From Pseudomicrostroma phylloplanum (Eukaryota; Basidiomycota; Exobasidiomycetes; Microstromatales): a stretch of DNA of 64,000 nucleotides. Made by a program: the position numbers and the translations under genes. The stretch's first letter is position 1; each line of letters begins with the position of its first letter. The notes beneath the pieces are model-generated. The model saw only the letters and a program-made list of their open reading frames with translations. It ran no database searches and had not been told where the DNA came from. The stretch is from contig BCHS01000003.1 of NCBI GenBank assembly GCA_039545275.1, forward strand, positions 744,001 to 808,000, read 5' to 3'. Shown piece by piece: positions 10,465 through 22,114 of the stretch.

Positions 10465-11931
10465 ATGGCCCACTTCCTCGCGTCAGCCGTGTCAATGGTC
10501 AGTGGCGGATCCGCGGACGCCAACGCCTCCACCTCCCACCAGCCAGGAGTCTCGCCGCCCCTCTCACCCATCAGAGGCAGGGACGAGGAGACTGAGCTCG
10601 CTAGCCCAGCGGCAGTCGCACCCCCCAGACCATCTCGAGACACGCCTCTTCAGAGGAGTGGCAGCAACGCAGGCAGTATTTCGCACCCACTCTCGTCCGA
10701 CAAGGGGAAGCAGGCTGCCTATAATCGCGCCACTTACCCTCCCGAGTCCCCCACCGACTTCAAGTCAAGTAACATGGAGCGCGGCCTAGGCAGTGAGCTG
10801 CCCGTCCTCAGTACAATGCCCTCTCGAGTGAGTGGCAACGCCATCAGCGTCACCTCGGCATCCGACCCTCTACTGCTTCGCTCAAGAAAGGTCGAAGAGT
10901 CCGACCTGCGCTATCGTCCTGCCGGCAAGGACTTTCGAGCCAAGAAGAGTCTCAAAACCTTCTACGAGGCTCAGAACAACCACATCGAGAATCTCCTCAA
11001 GCCTCTCCACGCCCATGGTGAAGACGATGCCGAAGATAGAGCCAACAATGCCATCCAGGTCAAGGTTGCAATCTACGGCTCCTTTGCGGCCAATTGCATC
11101 CTCGCCATCCTTCAGCTGTACGCCGCCATCTCGTCTCTGTCCCTGTCGCTCTTTGCCACAGCAGCCGATAGCGTCTTCGACCCCTTTGCCAACCTGGCTC
11201 TTTTGATGCTCCACAAGAAGTCAGGCAAAGTGGATGAGAGAAAGTGGCCTGCTGGTGGAAGTCGCTTCGAGAACGTGGCAAACTGCGTGTACGCCTTCCT
11301 GATGGGCTGCGTCTCCATCGTGCTGATCGTAGAGAGTATCCGCGACTTAGCAACAAACAACGAGGACAAGACTTTCAACGTTGCCTCTCTCGTCGCCGTT
11401 GGTGTCGCCTTTGCCGTCAAGCTCGCCTTGTACATCTACTGTACAGCCTACCGCCGCTTCAGCTCTCAAATCGAAGTTCTAGCCATCGACCACCGCAACG
11501 ACTTGGGGATCAACGGACTGGGAATCCTCACTTCTGCCCTGGGATCTAAAGTCGTCTGGTGGCTAGACCCAGTCGGAGCCATGGTCATCTCCGTCATCAT
11601 CGTAACCGTCTGGTCCTTTACTGCCGCCGAAAACTTCTCTGAGCTGGCAGGAAAGGGCGCTCCTCCCGACTTTTTGCAGCTGATCACATACAATGTCATG
11701 CTCTTCCACGAGCAGATTGAGAAGATCGACAGCGTAAAGGCCTACCACTCGGGACCACAGTACAATGTAGAGGTGGACATTGTCATGAACCCTGACACGC
11801 CACTTCGAGAGGCACACGATGTGGCCCAGTCCCTGCAGGACAAGCTCGAGGGGCTGCCGGACGTCGATCGATGCTTCATCCACATCGACTACGAGACGGA
11901 CCACGCGCCGGAGCACAGGAAGAAGGTGTAG
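10465..11931 (+). CDS. Cation diffusion facilitator, probable Mn2+-type, 488 aa
   Basis: Single exon. The first 120 residues are a Ser/Pro-rich disordered tail. Then come the CDF transmembrane domain and a C-terminal cytosolic metal-binding-like domain ending EHRKKV. In TM2 the metal site reads Asp235-SVF-Asp239 and in TM5 Asp342-HRN-Asp346. The DxxxD/DxxxD pattern is characteristic of the Mn-CDF subgroup (plant MTP8-11 and fungal relatives), whereas Zn-CDFs use HxxxD. Such proteins exchange metal for protons out of the cytosol into vacuole or Golgi. Substrate is inferred from the motif only. The ATG at 10465 is the first one followed by coding-like sequence; an earlier in-frame ATG-less extension is unlikely. 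Confidence 0.9.
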   Translation: MAHFLASAVSMVSGGSADANASTSHQPGVSPPLSPIRGRDEETELASPAAVAPPRPSRDTPLQRSGSNAGSISHPLSSDKGKQAAYNRATYPPESPTDFKSSNMERGLGSELPVLSTMPSRVSGNAISVTSASDPLLLRSRKVEESDLRYRPAGKDFRAKKSLKTFYEAQNNHIENLLKPLHAHGEDDAEDRANNAIQVKVAIYGSFAANCILAILQLYAAISSLSLSLFATAADSVFDPFANLALLMLHKKSGKVDERKWPAGGSRFENVANCVYAFLMGCVSIVLIVESIRDLATNNEDKTFNVASLVAVGVAFAVKLALYIYCTAYRRFSSQIEVLAIDHRNDLGINGLGILTSALGSKVVWWLDPVGAMVISVIIVTVWSFTAAENFSELAGKGAPPDFLQLITYNVMLFHEQIEKIDSVKAYHSGPQYNVEVDIVMNPDTPLREAHDVAQSLQDKLEGLPDVDRCFIHIDYETDHAPEHRKKV

Positions 11932-12291
11932 TGATGAGCTTGTACAGCAGGAGAGAGAGGGACCGGCGCAGCCAAAGAAGTTCCCTGGACGGGCGTCAGA
12001 GAGGGACAAGTAACGGGTAGATAGTAGCACAGAGGGAATTGGGTTTATAGTAGTAATGTCAGATATCTTAGAGACCCATGCAATGAGATCCCCATGATCA
12101 CGTTTTCGTTTTCGCGGATGGATCTGAGAGCATTGACAAACGAGACCATCTTTGTTACTGTAATTCTTTGTAAAAGTTGCCCAGTGATGATACAAGGGGG
12201 AAAAGTCGCGCTCGGGAGTGGCCGCGCCCAAAGGAGAACGAGAAGTGATGGAGAAAGGAATGAACCAAGTCTAGCGCCTAGCGTCCCCCTT
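11932..12291. other. Convergent 3' interval, CDF / SNF2
   Basis: These 360 bp separate the stop codons of two convergent genes. Nothing is seen beyond AT-richer sequence near 12040-12180 that could serve as polyadenylation signals for either gene. Confidence 0.4.
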
Positions 12292-15200
12292 TTACTCCTC
12301 GTCCATGATCTCATTCCGTCTCTTCAGCTTGATCTTCATCCCCGAAGGCTTCGGCGGCAGAGGAGCCTCTTCCTCCTCCTCCTCTTCCTCTTCGTCCTCT
12401 TCATCCTCGTCGTCTTCTCCCGCGCCTTGGCCATTCGCGCTCGAGGCTGCAGTATTACCACCTGCTGCTCCTCCTCCCTCGGCTCCAGGCAGGCCACTAC
12501 CGGGTACGAGCTGGTTGTACATGGCGTCGAAGGCTCCCTGGAGCTCAACGGCATCGACGTAGACCCAAGACCCTTCCTCGTTGTACGTCTTTGCATTGGC
12601 CGCCATCAGATGGAAATCGTCGCGACATTCAGAGACTGTCTTGTAGACCTTGTTGTCTAGCCTCCTCTTGATCTGACGTAGGGAGATGGGCTTCTGGATG
12701 ATGACGTGGTAGTCTGGGTAGTCGGTCTTCTTGGGAATGTCCTGGAACATCATGCTGCGCTTGCGGCCAGTCTCGTCGATGCAGGCCTCGGCAGCTCGGT
12801 AGCATTGCAGCAGCACAGCGGCAATGTGTTGACGGACTGGATCGTCTCCCTTGCGACGCTTGCCACCACCGAAGCCGCCACTGTCGACGGAACCTGCAGG
12901 AGAAAGGGCATTGCCACGCTTGCGCTTCCGTGCAGAGCCAGCATTCGAAGCATCGTCTCCAAAGTCATCGTCGTTGAGATTCGAAGCACCCAGACCCTTC
13001 TTGCCTTTGCCCTTCTTCTTGCTACTCGGCTCAGGAGTCTGGCTGCCGTCTTGCGTGCCTTCGCCCGACAGTGCTTGCTTCATCTTGCGCTTCTCTGCCC
13101 TCTCCCTCTTCTTCTCCACCACATCGTTGAGGTCGACGTCCTCATCCTCGAGAGCCCGGAGGAATTGGTCCTCCGTAAGACCATCGTCGTAGTGTACAAC
13201 GGCTCGCTTGCGGATGGCCGGCTCCTCTTCGATTGCTGCCTCGAGCATCTCGGCATCAAAGTCTCGTTGGTAGAGCGCAGGAAGCTCAGCGTCGGTCAGC
13301 AGACGCTCGGGCGCTTTGCCCTTGTTGCCTGCAGCCTTCCATTCAGCTTGCTCCTGCTGGTTCCGCTCGGCGTCAATCTCCCTGAAGCGTTCGACCTCAT
13401 GGTCACCTCGGGCAAGAATCTCATTGAGCTCCTCGTCGTTGAGGTCACCTTCTTCCTCTCCCTCGTCGTCGTTGTCTTCTTCCAGCATGGCCCTGAGCAA
13501 GCCTTCTCGCTCCTCGTTGGTAGCTTGATTGTCGAATTTACCGGCTTGAATGACCTTTCCGTCGATCTCCAGCTTGTGCTGAGCGGTAGCGAGAATGTGC
13601 TCCTCGACTGACTTCTCTGTGATCAGACGCAGGATCCGCACTTCGACCTTCTGACCGATACGATGGGCTCGATCTTGAGCTTGCAAATCCTGATGAGGAT
13701 TCCAGTCCGAATCGTAGATGATGACGGTATCAGCCGTCTGCAGATTCAGTCCCAGACCACCAGCTCGGGTCGACAAGATGAAGACGAAGTACGGCGAGTT
13801 GGGCGCGTTGAACTCGGTCAAGAGATGCGAACGATCGTCGGGCTTGGTGTTACCGTCCAGACGAAGGTACTGGAAGTTCCTGAAGCGAAGGAAGTCCTCC
13901 ATAATGTCCATGATAGCCGTCATCTGGAAGAAGATCAGAACTCGATGCTTCGTTGCGAAAAGCTTCGGAAGCAGACGATCCAAGAGCTCAAACTTTCCGG
14001 CAACTCGATACAGATCTGGACCATTGGCCTTGGTGGGGTTCATCGTCACTTCGACTTGCTCGAAGACGTAAGGGTGGTTGCAAATCTTTCGCAGCTGCAT
14101 GATAGCGTTCTGTAGACCACGGATCCCTTGCGGCTTGCCCTTCTTGGCAGTGAGAGAGTCGTCGCCAGAGACGATCATCTTGTGCTTCTTCATCTGCTGG
14201 TACAGCTTGCCTTGCAGAGCGCTCATCTTACACTTGATGACGCGTTCCACCTTGTCGGGCAGCTCCGACTCGACGTCCTTCTTCAGGCGACGGAGCAGGA
14301 AAGGACGCAACACCTTGTGGAGACGCTTGATGATCAGCAGAGCTTCTTCTTCGTTCAGCTGCATACTTGTGTCTCCGGCTCCGGCCTGTGCAAAGGGACT
14401 GTTGAACCACTCGTCGAAAGACTTGACTGAGTTGAAGATTCGTGGCAGCACGAAGTTGAGCAGGGCCCACAGCTCGGGCAGGTTGTTTTGCAGAGGGGTA
14501 CCCGTAAGAAGCAGTCGGTAACGCGAAGTGTAGAACTGCGTCAGCGTCAGGGTCAGCTTCGATTGCGTGTTCTTCATTCGATGACCTTCATCGATGATCA
14601 TGTGAACCCATTTGATCTTGCCGAGGAGATTCTTGTCCTTGATGATGTACTCATAGGTCGTCAATAGTACTTGGAAGTCTCCCGCCCTGATGCGACTTGC
14701 GGCGGCCTTACGAACATTCGGCGTGCCCTTGTAGGTAAGGACGTTGACGGCCGGAGCCCACTTGTTGAACTCATTGATCCAATTGGTCAACGTAGAGAGC
14801 GGGACGATGACCAGGTAGGGACCGTGCTGACGCTTGTGTTCGATCAGGAAAGTGATGAGCGAGATGGTCTGGATCGTCTTCCCCAGTCCCATCTCATCAG
14901 CGAGGATACCGTTGAGCCTGTTGTTGTAGAGCGACACCATCCACTGAAGACCCTTGATCTGGTACTCCTTCAGCTGACCTCCAACAAGAATCGTGGGTTG
15001 CTCAGTGATACGCTCCGTGATACGATGGGCGACGGAATAGTAGTCGGTCTTGCCCTTGTCTTCAGGTTCGTCTTCGGCCTTCTGAGCACCGAACATCGTC
15101 TCATCGACGGCAGCACCGATCTCCTGATTTGCAGCCTGTCGAGCAAGCTCTTCTGCGTGTGCAGCAGCGTTGCCAGCTCGCTCGGCCGCAATGGCGTCAG

Positions 15201-16939
15201 CGTGCACCTCGTCGTTCTGCTGAGCTTGGATGCTCTGAGCCAGGCCAGAGAGATACGCATCGGTCTGCCTGATAAGATGCGTGATACGGGTATCCTTGGC
15301 AGTGTCGATGAGCTTGAGGTACGCCTCTTCATCGTCAGCCCGCAGGGCATTGAGACGCTCCTTGGCAACTCGCTCCATTCTACGCTGCTCTTCCTTTTCA
15401 GTCTCCGTGTGGAAACGTTGCATCGCTTTGCCCATACGCTGAGCATGCGCATACACCGCGGCGTGGGCCTTCTGCAGCTCTCGTCCGTGATTGCAGATCT
15501 CGGTCAGGTAGTCTGTGTGTCCTTGACGAGCTTGCTTCTCACGCACTTGACGGTTCTCCCGCTCCATTTGCTCAGTCTTGCGAGCGTCTCGCAGGGTCGT
15601 CTTCTTCCATCGACGATAGCCCGTACGGTCCATACCCAGCGAGGTCGTATGCGAGAAGCCATTCACGAGCTTTTCGCGGACAGACCGCTGCAAATGACGC
15701 AGGTCAATCGACTTGAGCTCAAGCAATGCTTTCACCTTAGCATTGTCCATCTGGAAAGTCTTCTCGGACTGGATCATGCCAGCAAAGGGACTGTTCGCAT
15801 CGACACCTGTGCCCTCGGTATGTTCCGACTTGAGAGCTCCGGCCACTGTTGGCAGCTCGGACATCGTCAAGGGCAGAGATTCGAGCTCTCTTCTCCGCTG
15901 TTCGATGCGAGCGTCGATGAAGCGATTTCGCTCATCGTAGAGGAGCTGTGGATCCAGGCCACGAGGAAGAAGACTAGGGATGAGCACACGCTGCTGCTTT
16001 GCAGCTGTGAGATGCTCCAGGCCTAGGCCGGGCTTCGAGAGGTACGACCAGGGCTGCCTATAAGCATTGTATGGATACACCTTGCTCTCCGGGTTGTGAG
16101 AAGGGGACGGGATACGGGGAATGGCGGCGCCTGCTTCGGCAGCCTTGGTAGCATGTGCGGGATCAGCTGCTGCATGGACGGCGAGAGCAGCTGCTCCGAC
16201 CTTGCCACCGTCTCCGAGGTCGGTGAGAGGCTCCATCTTGTCGTGCAAGTCCGACATGGCTTTCTCTCTGCCGAAGATGGCATGCTGTATATCAACGGGG
16301 ACTGGCAAATTCCGCGAGATGAGCTTGAACGCCATGATCTGAGCCTTGAGAGCAGCTAGTTGATCCGGGGTGAATGCTACAGGCCCTTCTTCGCTATTCG
16401 AAGGAGCAGTACCATTGACCTGCTGCTTTACATCAAGAGTGGGCGCCGTCGGTGCTTGATCGCTCGACTTCTCTGGGGCAGGAGCGGGAGCATTGTTCGA
16501 TGTGGATGCAACCCCATTCGGTGCAGGAGAGGGAGCGTCCTTCGTTTGCATTGCCAGGTTCTGCTGCCGATATGCTTGGTATTGCTGAAATGCGCGAAAG
16601 ACCTTCACTAGGTTTGCATACTCTTGACTGGTCGTCTCACTCTCTCCCTGACCCTTCAGTACGCTCATTCGCTGTAAGGATGATCGCATGCATCAGCCAG
16701 TCAGTACATTCGTGGTCAGTACATTCGTTCATCGAAGCAGGCCAGACGCTCAACATATGCCGGGCAAAACTCACGTTGACTAGCTGTTGCAGCCTTTCCC
16801 GGGTCATGCCTGCAAGCATCGCTTGCATGCTGGACCCCCCAGCAGCCGCCGAGGACTGGGATCCTCCAGCGTGATGACCATTGGCAGTGGATGGCTGCTG
16901 TTGCTGTTGATGGCCTACGGCCACTCCATTCGCTGACAT
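12292..16939 (-). CDS. SWI/SNF-RSC chromatin remodelling ATPase (Snf2/Sth1), 1514 aa
   Basis: Two exons, 16939-16775 and 16671-12292 (donor AAC|GTGAGT, acceptor TTACAG). Domains in order: a polyQ/Ser N-tail; a QLQ motif near residues 170-200 (FTPDQLAALKAQIMAFK); an HSA region rich in basic helices (about 370-480); the SNF2 ATPase from about residue 620 with Walker A DEMGLGKT (Lys653) and box II DEGH; the helicase C domain with the RAGGLGLNLQ and QAQDRAHRIGQ motifs; an SnAC-like acidic region; and one bromodomain (about 1335-1445, with the acetyl-lysine-binding Asn in NAKTYN). The C-terminus is a Glu run followed by a basic KIKLKRR segment. The layout is that of the catalytic subunit of SWI/SNF or RSC; I cannot tell Snf2 from Sth1, and many basidiomycetes have only one such gene. 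It slides or ejects nucleosomes in the nucleus. Confidence 0.95.
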
Positions 16940-17713
16940 GGTGGACGCGATAGACTAAGGAAGCGGGGTGCGGTATCCACTTCTTCCTTGCAGGGTCCTC
17001 GGAAAGAGGGAAGAGGATGCCGAGCCGATTGAACCGAGGCGGCGCGCGAGGCGGTCAGAGACGCGTGAGATGGTAGTAATGGGCGGCGCAATCAAAGTCG
17101 TCCCTGACTGAGTGCAGAGTTGCGGGATAGAACAACGCAACGCAATGCAACTATTCAAGGCTTCGCGGATGACTCGCAATACACGCGTCGACGTGAGGCC
17201 TTGGCAGTGAAAGGGGGAGACCAAGACCTGGGAGGGACGGGGGCGAACGCTGAGCGATAGGGGCGAGGGGTCTACCCTACTACGGCTTGTGTGTGAGGTA
17301 GGGCGAGAGGGTATCGTGCGAGTGGGGGCAGCAGGAGGAGGAAGGATGGGCGATGGAGGTCCTGCAGATCTCTTTCCGTTGGTCTCGGACAAGTAGCGGA
17401 CGGGGCAGCGGTGAGTCTTCGGAGGGTAGAGGCGGCTACAGCTTGAAAGGGGGGCGATGCAAGCAACCCACGCCATTCACCATCCCGGGAGCAGAGCAGC
17501 GCGCGATCCATCTCGCGTGGCAGCTGGCGTCAGATTCGCAATCGGCCTCGGAACGGAAGCAGCATTGCAGCAGTTCCGGAATGAACATTTCTGAACGCTC
17601 AGACTAGGATCAGTCAGTGAGTCATAGCATTGATCCGCACGCCTCGAGACCTCATATTACTCGACAGCCCTCTGTAGGGGTCGGCCGCCGCTTCATCTGC
17701 GGTCTGCACTATC
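16940..17713. promoter_or_regulatory. Divergent promoter, SNF2 / SLC35F-like transporter
   Basis: A GC-rich 774-bp interval between two start codons. Short frames on both strands have no coding features. I see no conserved element I can name. Confidence 0.4.
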
Positions 17714-19334
17714 ATGGAAGAAGCCAGGTCTGCTGCTTCCCGGCCGCAAAGGGCGGCTGCTACTGCAAAGCAGCACGACTACATCGTCGGCCTCGCTCTG
17801 CTGATCCTCGTCGTCTTGCTGTGGACAGCGTCCAATTTCCTCACCAACAATATCCTTACATCCGGATGGGACAAGCCTTTCGCCGTGACATACGCAAATA
17901 CCTCCTCGTTTGCTCTTTACCTGATACCCTTTGCATTGGCGCTGCACACGCCTAACAGGCCAAGTTCAGCCGCCCGAGATACCAGATTACGTGACAGCGA
18001 TAGCAAGGAGGAGGGGGCGAGTAGCTTCTGGGCCAGGATAGGCTTTGCGCTGCCCGCATCATCACGCCAGAGGCGCGGGAGCTATTCCAGATTGCCTACC
18101 ACCGGCGCTGCAGCGTATGATGGCAACTCCCTCCGCCCTCCTTCACCGAGCGGTGATGCTCTGCGCGACGTACGGCCTCGCCTAGCGCAAGGCGGCAGGC
18201 CGTCTTCGATCGACGGAAGGAGGCCGGTAGCCAGGCTGGACGAGGAGGGAGGGGCTATGTCGCTGCAAGGTCTACCTCCGCTGACGCTGCGAGAGACGGC
18301 AGTGCTTGCTGGACAGTTCACCCTTGTCTGGTTCGCTGCCAACTGGAGTCTTACTGCTGCCCTGGGGATGACTAGTGTAGCAAGCGGGACAACGTTGAGC
18401 AGCGCAAGTGGTAAGTCGATGCATGTGAGGTCTGTCTGACTGGCGTTTTGTCTTCTGACCTCCCCTGCATCCTCCTTGGCTTTCACAGGATTCTTCACAC
18501 TAGGTCTGGGTAGCTTGACTGGTGTTGAACGTGTCACGAAGGCGAAGCTTCTCGCAGTCCTTGTCAGGTGAGGCGCAGGCCGATATGACTCCGAAAATGC
18601 AGCAAGAGCTGATCCCATTGTTCTCTCAACAGTTTCCTCGGCGTAGCGCTCGTGACCCACGCCGACTCCCTTCCACAAGTCGGCGAAGTGGGGGTACAGG
18701 CTCCCGTCAATGCCCGGCTGGGTGATTTCCTCGCCCTGCTGTCGGCATTCTGCTACGCAGTCTATGTGACTCTCCTGAAGCTGCGCATCAAGTCGGAAGA
18801 TCGCGTCTCTATGCCCCTCTTTTTCGGGTTTGTCGGGGCGTTCAACATCCTGGCAATGTGGCCCGTTGGGTTTGGCCTGCATCTCACCGGCTGGGAGACA
18901 TTTCAGCTGCCCAGTGATACCAAGACCTGGATCGGTGTGGGTGTCAACATGGGTATCACTTTCGTCAGGTGAGTCGGCAGACGCAGACAACTGGGGAGCA
19001 GCTTCTGTATAACGCAACCACTGACACTGATTCAATCACTGGCCTTGCTTCCGATTTCAGCGACTTTGCCTATCTTCTCTCGATGCTCAAGACGGCCCCA
19101 CTTGTCGCAACGGTCGGCCTCTCTCTCACCATCCCCCTTGCGGTCTTCATCGACTTGCTGATGGGAATGCACTCCGGAGGCACAATGGCCAACATTGGGT
19201 CACTGGCCGTCCTGCTGAGCTTTGTCGCGATCGGTTGGGACGACACGCACAGTGCAGGGGAGGAGCGAGCAGAAGAAGACGTCGTCAGAGGGAGGAGAGG
19301 AAGCAGTGTCAGTCAAGATGACGACGAGAGGTAG
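17714..19334 (+). CDS. SLC35F5-like (DMT superfamily) membrane transporter, 461 aa
   Basis: Four exons: 17714-18410, 18489-18567, 18633-18968 and 19061-19334, all with GTRAG donors and in-phase joins (introns 78, 65 and 92 nt). The protein has about ten hydrophobic helices and family motifs: an early LLWTASNFLTN helix, then NWSLTAALGMTSVASGTTLSS and FLGVALVTHADS, shared with yeast YML018C/Thi74 and human SLC35F5. A loop of roughly 120 residues between helices 2 and 3 is charged and disordered. The C-terminus is acidic and cytosolic. Yeast relatives sit in the vacuolar membrane and one is a thiamine-repressible carrier; the substrate here is unknown. The start is the first ATG before the first helix. 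Confidence 0.88.
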
Positions 19335-20090
19335 TCTTGGAGAAATCAGCTGCACTTCTGAAGCTGTTGTATCGCAAACTGTACTAATAGACTCGCAAAT
19401 ATAGACGGTATTTACTCTGCTTGTCCCCCGGTAGTGCAGCATCCAGACTTTCGTCCAACGCAGTTGTTGGGCCAATGACCCAACCGTGGGTCTCTGCTGT
19501 TGTCTTGTCCTCCCTGCGGCGTCGCCTGCGCCTGCCATGAGGGTGAGGAGGCCTTTGCCGTAGTGTGCCACGCACGCCCACTTAGTACAAGCTAGCAGGC
19601 CCCCTGCCCCTGCCCCTCCCTTGACGGCCGGCAGCTCCCTGCGCTTCTTCTTATCTCTCCTCAGCCGGTCGGACCTTGAGTGCGGGGAAGTCCGTGCATG
19701 CCTCCACGCCGCGGGTTGAGGGGAATCGAAGAGGGGGAACCCCGCTTGGGTAGCTAGGCGAGGTCGAGGTGCAGCTGAGGGTAGGAGGGGAAGAAGAGCA
19801 GAGGGCGTGGGTAGAGATGGCCAAGAGATGCACCTCGTGCCTGTCCATCATTGCCGGTTGCTGACTGGAAGCCCGGCTGACCCAGAGGTCATGATGGCGT
19901 GGCAGGGCTACAAGAGGAAAGGCAAGGCAAGACAGGGCAGGCCACACACGACATCTTTATAGCGCCCTTTTCCACGCCCTCGCAGCCCCACCTCGCACTT
20001 CCCCTAGCCCTGCCTTCGTCCACTCCTTGCTCCCGCTGTCTTCTCATCAGTGACCCCTCCACCCTCTGGCCACTTACTTGATCGCCCATC
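19335..20090. promoter_or_regulatory. Intergenic region upstream of the formamidase gene
   Basis: No gene is supported in these 756 bp. A TTTATAG TATA-like element lies at 19956-19962, about 130 bp before the formamidase ATG. One TTATCT (reverse of AGATAA, the core bound by nitrogen GATA factors) lies at 19651-19656. GATA control of a nitrogen-scavenging enzyme would make sense, but one site is weak evidence. Confidence 0.35.
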
Positions 20091-21760
20091 ATGAACGCTT
20101 CAAAGATGACCGGCCAGGCCATTCCTACCCTCATCAAGGTGGACCCCACCAAGCCCGCCCACGAGCAAAAGGGAATCCACAACCGCTGGCACGATGAGAT
20201 CCCAGCCTTTGTAACCGTCAAGCAAGGAGACATCTTCAAGCTCGAGGCCCACGAGTGGACCGGTGGGCAGATCGGTAACAATGATGATAGCGATGATATT
20301 CGCAACGTCGATTTGACGCGAGTGAGTTGCTCTGTGCTCAGCGGGAGGCAAGATGCTGTGAGCCGTGGAGCGAGAGCTGACCTGCAAAGCTGCCATCCTT
20401 ACGATGCTGACCTGACTAGGTTCACAATCTGACTGGCCCGGTAGACGTAGAGGGCACCGAGCCCGGGGATGTGCTGGTGGTGGACATCCTGGACGTGCAG
20501 CCCTTCGAGGAGCACCCCTGGGGCTTCACTGGAATCTTTGAGCGCACCAATGGTGGTGGTCTCTTTGCGACCGAATTTGACTCCAAGGCAGCCAAGGCCA
20601 TCTGGGACTTCAAGGGCATCTACGCAACCTCGCGCCATATCCCCGGCGTGCGCTTTGCTGGCTGCACGCACCCCGGTCTGATCGGAACTCGACCCTCCAA
20701 GGAGCTCTTGAAGGAGTGGAACCGTCGAGAGGGTAAGCTAATTCACGACCACAAGGTCGATGGGCAAGACCCAGTGCCCGCAGTCGCTTTCCCGCCTGAG
20801 CCCAAGGGAGCCTATGTGGGTCAGGACCTGCCGGACGAGGTCAAGCAGCGCATCTACAAGGAGGGCGCCAGGACCATTCCTGGGCGAGAACACGGAGGTG
20901 TGAGTATGCACGGTAGGGCACGGACCTCTGAGCGCAACCCGCCGAACGTAGCTACGACTGTGACGCTCACCACTACACCTCCTGTCCCCCTCGATCTCAC
21001 AGAACGTCGACATCAAGAATCTTTCCAGGGGTTCACGGTGCTACTTCCCAGTCTTCACAAAGGGAGCCGGTTTGAGCTTCGGAGATCTTCACTTCTCTCA
21101 GGGAGACGGTGAGGTGAGTCTTGAGTTACTTGCATGCATGCATCCCCCGGACCTCCGTCGAGATTGACGCTGACTCGCACTTTGTTTCCCTTCGCTGCTC
21201 TCTTCAGATGAGCTTCTGTGGAGCCATCGAGATGGCTGGTGTCGTCACACTGCAGGTCAGCGTCATCAAGGGCGGTGTGGACAAGTTCGCCATGACCATG
21301 CCCATCTTCCTGTGAGTGTCCCGTGGGAACCTGCGAGCTGGAGGATGTTCGACACTTGATCCTGAACCAGATTCTGCCCGCCTCACCTACCAGTCCCAGC
21401 CCCGTGGACCCGCAGTACAGCGCCCGCATCATCTTCGAAGGCATCTCCGTCAACCTGCACACCGACGGTGAGCAAAAGAGCATGTGTGCCACGACGGCCT
21501 ACAAGGCTGCCGCTCGCAACTGCATCTCCTATCTCCAAAAATTGGGATACACAAGGGAGCAGGCCTACCTGCTTCTGAGTGCAGCACCAGTTGACTCGCA
21601 CGTGGGGAGCATCGTGGACTCGCCCAATGCCGCCGTGTCCCTTTCCCTGCCCACGGCCATCTTTGATCGGGATATCCTCCCGCAGGACGCGGGACTTGAG
21701 AAGAGGGACTATGGGAATGCCGCGCTCAGGTCGGATGGAGTGCGGGGGATCTCCGAGTAA
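20091..21760 (+). CDS. Formamidase (FmdA/AmdA family), 430 aa
   Basis: Five exons join in phase: 20091-20321, 20420-20899, 21003-21113, 21208-21311 and 21394-21760. Family marks include HNRWHDEIP near the start, GDVLVVDILDVQ, the long conserved HIPGVRFAGCTHPGLIGT block, and GDLHFSQGDGE followed by the FCGAIEMAGVV segment. The length matches fungal and bacterial formamidases of about 410 aa. The enzyme hydrolyses formamide to formate and ammonia in the cytosol and is used for nitrogen scavenging and in detoxifying cyanide-derived formamide. In the last intron I chose the acceptor at 21391-21393 because it alone keeps the conserved frame (PIFL-PSPVDPQYS). It shares no obvious operon-like context with its neighbours. 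Confidence 0.95.
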
Positions 21761-22114
21761 AGGATGTAGGCTAATATATGAGCGCCGGTACGCGGATGCG
21801 GACGTGAGAGGTCTTGAGCTACGCTGTGCGCCCTCTATGCGGAGAGAGTAGGGCACGACGACCTTCCCGTGTGTGTCAGAGCCGCCCCCCGGCCTTTTTC
21901 GTGAATCTGCGACGCAGTCCCTGAAATCAACCTTTGTCAACGAGCTCCACAAATGCTTTCAAAGGCAGTGCTAGAGGGCGCCTCGAGAAAGCTGCGAAGC
22001 AGTCGTTACCATGGTAAGGGTAGGAGAAAGGAACAGACGTGAAGGCGAAAGTGACAAGAGACCGAAACCAGAACGGCGCCTCTGCGCCCCAAGGGATCGT
22101 AGCCGCCCGCCCAT
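21761..22114. other. Convergent 3' interval, formamidase / myosin light chain
   Basis: 354 bp between two stop codons. I see no gene, repeat or structured element here. Confidence 0.4.

Noticed and set aside
12706..13611. 301-aa + strand frame opposite the SNF2 C-terminus
   Set aside because: Antisense shadow of the helicase-bromodomain linker; Leu/Val-rich only because it is opposite Glu/Asp/Lys codons.
14671..16026. 451-aa open frame on the + strand inside the SNF2 gene
   Set aside because: It is the mirror of the strongly conserved SNF2/HSA coding sequence on the minus strand, has no recognisable domain, and owes its length to codon bias.
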